From assembly GCF_001417735.1 (NCBI RefSeq), contig NZ_BBUZ01000031.1, positions 62,001-126,000 of the forward strand: a stretch of 64,000 nt of DNA, read 5' to 3'. Numbering within the stretch: position 1 is the stretch's first letter; every line of letters starts with the position of its first letter. This document shows, piece after piece, positions 61,490 through 64,000 of the stretch. The stretch comes from Streptomyces sp. NBRC 110028. Lineage in GTDB: Bacteria > Actinomycetota > Actinomycetes > Streptomycetales > Streptomycetaceae. The notes under the pieces are model-generated. The model did no database searches. It saw only the letters and a program-made list of their open reading frames with translations, and had not been told where the DNA came from. The translations under genes were made by a program, and so were the position numbers.

Positions 61490-62983
61490 TCAGCCTGCGC
61501 GGCAGAGCGTGTCCTTTACGGGCATCGTGCCCTCGACGAGGTAGCGCGTGGTGGTGTTCAACGCGCAGGGATTGTCGCCGAGGACGTAGGCACCGTGCCC
61601 GGTGTCGTCGACGCTGAGCAGCCGGGACCGGTCCGCGAACTTCTGGCGCAGCATCTTCCCGCCCTCGTGCGGTGTCGCCGGGTCGCGCAGGTTCTGGACG
61701 AGCAGCACGTTCCGTGGCCCGTCGTCGTCGATCGCGACCGGCGGCTCGGCCGGGGCGTACGGCCAGAAGGCGCAGGGCGTGATGTTCGCGGCGGCGGCGC
61801 CGAACAGCGGGTAGCGCTCGCGGTCCTCGGCGACGCCGTTCCGATAGGTGTCGACGTCCTTGGGCCACTTGACATCGTTGCAGGTCACGGCGGCGAACAC
61901 GGCCAAGGGGTTGTCGATCGAGGACGACGGCCCGGACGCCCTCAGACGGCGGGCAGCCGCCTCGTCGCCACCCGCCAGCGCCTGCCACTGCTGAGCCAGC
62001 TTGGGGTACTGCGACTTCTTGTACAGGAGGCCGAAGGTGTACTGCCGCAACAGGCTGCCGTCGACGCCCGCCACCGGAGCCTTGTCGAGCCGCTCGGCGA
62101 GGGTGAAGTAGGTCGTGCGGACCTGCTCGGGAGTGCGGCCCAGGCCGTAGCTGTCGTGCCGGGCGGCCGCCCATTTCGCGAAGTCGGGGAACGCCTGCTC
62201 CATCCCGAGGGCGTAGCGGCGCATGCCGTCGCGGTCGAGGTGGGTGTCGCCGATGTTGCTGTCGAGCACGACCCGGTCGGAGCGCTCGGGGAACATCGAC
62301 GCGTAGGCGGCCCCGAGTGCCGTGCCGTAGGAGTAGCCCAGGTAGCTGGTCTTCTCCTCGCCGAGCGCGGCCCGGATACGGTCCAGGTCGCGGGCGGTGT
62401 TCGCCGTGGTCAGGTGACGTAACACCCCGTCGCGGTCATGGCTCCGGCACTGCTCGGCCGCCTCCTTCGCGACCTTCGCCTGTGCGGTGACCGCCGCGTC
62501 GTCGACCGCGTAGGGAGGAATGTTGGCGTTGTAGGGGCCGTCCTCCGTGAACCCGCACGCGACCGGTGCCGAGTGCCCGACGCCGCGCGTGTCCATGCCG
62601 ATCAGGTCGTAGCGGTCCAGGACGCCGGCGGGTATGCCCCGGGCCGCCAGCAGCGCGGGCAGTGCCAGCCCGGACCCGCCGGGGCCACCCGGATTGAGCA
62701 TGAGCGTGCCGCGCCGCTTGTCCGGGTTCGTGCTGGCCAGCCGGGAGATCATGACATCGATCCGAGCGGCCCCGGGGTCGGCGTAGTCGACCGGCACAGG
62801 CACGGTGGCGCACTGCAACGTGGTCGGGGCCGCCTCGGTCACGACGTCCTCCGGGCAGGTGCCCCACCGCACCTGCGGCGCTCGCGGCGCGTCCGCGACG
62901 GCCGGCCCCGGGGCCAGCGAGCCGCTGAGGCCGAGGACGAGCGCCAGGGCCGACGTCCGGCCGATACTGCGTTGTCGTTTCAT
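61490..62983 (-). CDS. secreted S33 tripeptidyl-aminopeptidase-type alpha/beta hydrolase
   Basis: A 497-aa exported serine peptidase of the SlpD/Tap type. The signal peptide covers about residues 1-31. The oxyanion block is LMLNPGGPGGSG (about 94-105), the nucleophile Ser is in LGYSYGTALG (about 218), and the late Asp/His are in LRDPATPHEGG and DDTGHGAY. A C-terminal TAP-like domain holds Cys pairs. Codon 188 is TTA, so translation may depend on bldA. GGAG precedes ATG 62983. It is divergent from a MerR regulator. Confidence 0.9.
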   Translation of the reverse strand: MKRQRSIGRTSALALVLGLSGSLAPGPAVADAPRAPQVRWGTCPEDVVTEAAPTTLQCATVPVPVDYADPGAARIDVMISRLASTNPDKRRGTLMLNPGGPGGSGLALPALLAARGIPAGVLDRYDLIGMDTRGVGHSAPVACGFTEDGPYNANIPPYAVDDAAVTAQAKVAKEAAEQCRSHDRDGVLRHLTTANTARDLDRIRAALGEEKTSYLGYSYGTALGAAYASMFPERSDRVVLDSNIGDTHLDRDGMRRYALGMEQAFPDFAKWAAARHDSYGLGRTPEQVRTTYFTLAERLDKAPVAGVDGSLLRQYTFGLLYKKSQYPKLAQQWQALAGGDEAAARRLRASGPSSSIDNPLAVFAAVTCNDVKWPKDVDTYRNGVAEDRERYPLFGAAAANITPCAFWPYAPAEPPVAIDDDGPRNVLLVQNLRDPATPHEGGKMLRQKFADRSRLLSVDDTGHGAYVLGDNPCALNTTTRYLVEGTMPVKDTLCRAG

Positions 62984-63034
62984 GTCCAGTCTCCGCATAC
63001 CCATCGCACGGCTGTGGTCGCCACCCATCGCACC

Positions 63035-63098
63035 CCGTGCCCTTGGGGCATGGTCAACACCGGCGCGGTCGAGGCTTGACCATGCCCCAAGGGCACGG
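63035..63098. promoter_or_regulatory. duplicated MerR-type operator/promoter, 23-bp inverted repeat
   Basis: The arms 63035-63057 and 63076-63098 are perfect inverted copies separated by 18 nt. Each arm has TTGACC next to the dyad TGCCC-CAA-GGGCA. On the plus strand TTGACC (63076) and TTGAAT (63101) are 19 nt apart, the long spacer typical of MerR-activated promoters. The other copy faces the S33 peptidase gene. Confidence 0.8.
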
Positions 63099-63129
63099 TC
63101 TTGAATGGATCGCGGGAAAGGGCACCCCG

Positions 63130-63876
63130 ATGACATGGAGCACACGTCAGCTGGCCGAACTCGCCGGCACGACACTGAAAACCGTCCGGCACTATCACGA
63201 GATCGGCTTGCTGGACGAGCCGGACCGAGCGGCCAACGGCTACAAGCGGTACGGCGTCACGCACCTGGTCCGCCTGCTGCGCATCCGCAGGCTGGTCGAC
63301 CTCGGCGTACCGCTGTCGGACATCCCCTCGGTCGAGGCCGCCGACGAGAGGTCCGAGGAGATCCTCCGCGTCCTGGACGCGGAACTCGCGGCGAGCATCG
63401 CTCGCCAGCAGCGGATGCGACGGGAACTGGCGGCGATCCTGGACAACCGGGCCTCGATCGACCTTCCGGCGGACTTCACGACGCTCGCCGACGGTCTGCC
63501 GGAAGCGCAACGCTCCCTCCTGCTGGCGTACTCCAGCATTCTCAACCCCTCGGCGATGTCCGCGCTCCGGGAGCAGCTCTCAGGGCCGCGCAGCGATGTC
63601 GCCGCGCAGTTCGAGGCCCTCCCCGAGGACGCGCCCGAGGAGGTGCGGCGGCACATCGCGCGACGCCTCGCGCCCGAAGTCCGCGAACAGCAGAAGGACC
63701 ACCCGATCCTGCGTGACCTGGAAGCCTCCTCCCGCCGGGGAGCGGCGATCACCCAGTCGGTGATCGTGAAGGCATTGACCGAGTTCTACAACGAGGCCCA
63801 CCTCGACGTTCTGCGCCGCGTGCACGCGTTGCTGGCGGAGGACGACGACGGTCCAGCCTGCCGCCGCGAGGGCTGA
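63130..63876 (+). CDS. MerR-family regulator
   Basis: A 248-aa regulator with an N-terminal MerR HTH (about residues 4-72; STRQLAELAGTTLKTVRHYHEIGLLDEPDRAANGYKRYG in blocks), a coiled coil (about 80-115) and a helical C-terminal domain without the Cys set of metal sensors. A drug or metabolite sensor is more likely. It is divergent from the S33 peptidase and presumably controls itself and the peptidase through the duplicated operator. Confidence 0.9.
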   Translation: MTWSTRQLAELAGTTLKTVRHYHEIGLLDEPDRAANGYKRYGVTHLVRLLRIRRLVDLGVPLSDIPSVEAADERSEEILRVLDAELAASIARQQRMRRELAAILDNRASIDLPADFTTLADGLPEAQRSLLLAYSSILNPSAMSALREQLSGPRSDVAAQFEALPEDAPEEVRRHIARRLAPEVREQQKDHPILRDLEASSRRGAAITQSVIVKALTEFYNEAHLDVLRRVHALLAEDDDGPACRREG

Positions 63877-63887
63877 ACAGGCTGGAC
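63851..63887 (+). terminator. hairpin over the end of the MerR gene
   Basis: GTCCAGCCTG (63851-63860) pairs exactly with CAGGCTGGAC (63878-63887), with the stop codon in the loop. It lies between convergent genes. Confidence 0.55.
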
Positions 63888-63894
63888 CGTTGGT

Positions 63895-64000
63895 TCAGTT
63901 GTGCGCGGCGAACCCCACGAACGTATCCCACGCGGTGGCCGGGAACGTCAGCACCGGGCCGGTGGTGTCCTTGCTGTCACGGACGTGGATGGTGCTCGGG
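63895..64000 (-). CDS. DUF397-domain protein, C-terminal end only
   Basis: The last 34 residues of a gene that runs off the window. TIHVRDSKDTTGPVLTFPA followed by AWDTFVGF is the typical end of a DUF397 protein. In Streptomyces these short proteins are usually paired with an upstream XRE-family regulator, which would lie beyond the window edge. Confidence 0.82.
   Translation of the reverse strand, partial: PSTIHVRDSKDTTGPVLTFPATAWDTFVGFAAHN

Overview
The window looks like chromosomal DNA of a Streptomyces or close relative. GC content is very high, third positions are almost always G or C, GTG and TTG starts are common, TTA codons are nearly absent, and gene families typical of the genus are present (LAETG-anchored protein, SigE-family sigma factor, ectABCD, DUF6493, DUF397). 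No tRNA, rRNA, CRISPR array or prophage was seen. From memory, the first 19 kb resembles the conserved core region of S. coelicolor that carries pitH2, cob genes and ect genes; this was not checked by alignment.

Layout. 0.2-1.9 kb: Pit phosphate transporter with a PHO-box-like promoter and a strong terminator. 2.0-11.6 kb: a cobalamin riboswitch followed by late adenosylcobalamin genes (cobD, cobQ, a chelatase-like AAA/VWA protein, cobO, cobB, a cobE-like gene, a diverged CbiX, cobC), mostly with overlapping stops and starts. 11.7-15.6 kb: a sortase substrate, an amidohydrolase, and a SigE-family sigma factor with two TTA codons coupled to a membrane-anchored partner. 15.8-19.3 kb: ectABCD ended by a perfect 16-bp hairpin. 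19.3-25.3 kb: DUF6493 plus SWIM pair, a class-V aminotransferase and a DsbA-like protein.

25.4-43.6 kb is a plant cell-wall sugar region: alpha-ketoglutarate semialdehyde dehydrogenase with a divergent IclR regulator, an aldo/keto reductase, pectate lyases PL9 and PL1, a rhamnogalacturonan-acetylesterase-like esterase, an ABC sugar importer without its own ATPase, GH43, a gutted pectinesterase, DUF6807, a Gfo/Idh/MocA oxidoreductase, an IlvD-type sugar-acid dehydratase, a DHDPS-family dehydratase and a GntR regulator. A second sugar-acid locus at 53.8-57.0 kb carries uronate dehydrogenase, a 5-dehydro-4-deoxyglucarate dehydratase and an unrecognised coupled gene. The two loci suggest oxidative catabolism of pectin uronates and arabinose that converges on the semialdehyde dehydrogenase and then 2-oxoglutarate. 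The aldarate dehydratase is not in the window.

43.6-54 kb is more fluid: a kinase remnant, a hypothetical gene, a TetR/alpha-beta hydrolase pair around a perfect operator, a divergent beta-lactamase/BlaA/BlaB module, a 201-bp MITE-like element flanked by TA, an SDR/TetR pair with twin operators, a GC-rich repeat array, and a PP2C phosphatase lying between IS21-like ends beside a transposase fragment. 57-64 kb holds an F420/FMN-type PPOX protein, a cytochrome P450, a cysteine-hydrolase-fold protein, an MFS exporter with its MarR regulator, a secreted S33 peptidase divergent from a MerR regulator across two long operator copies, and the end of a DUF397 gene.
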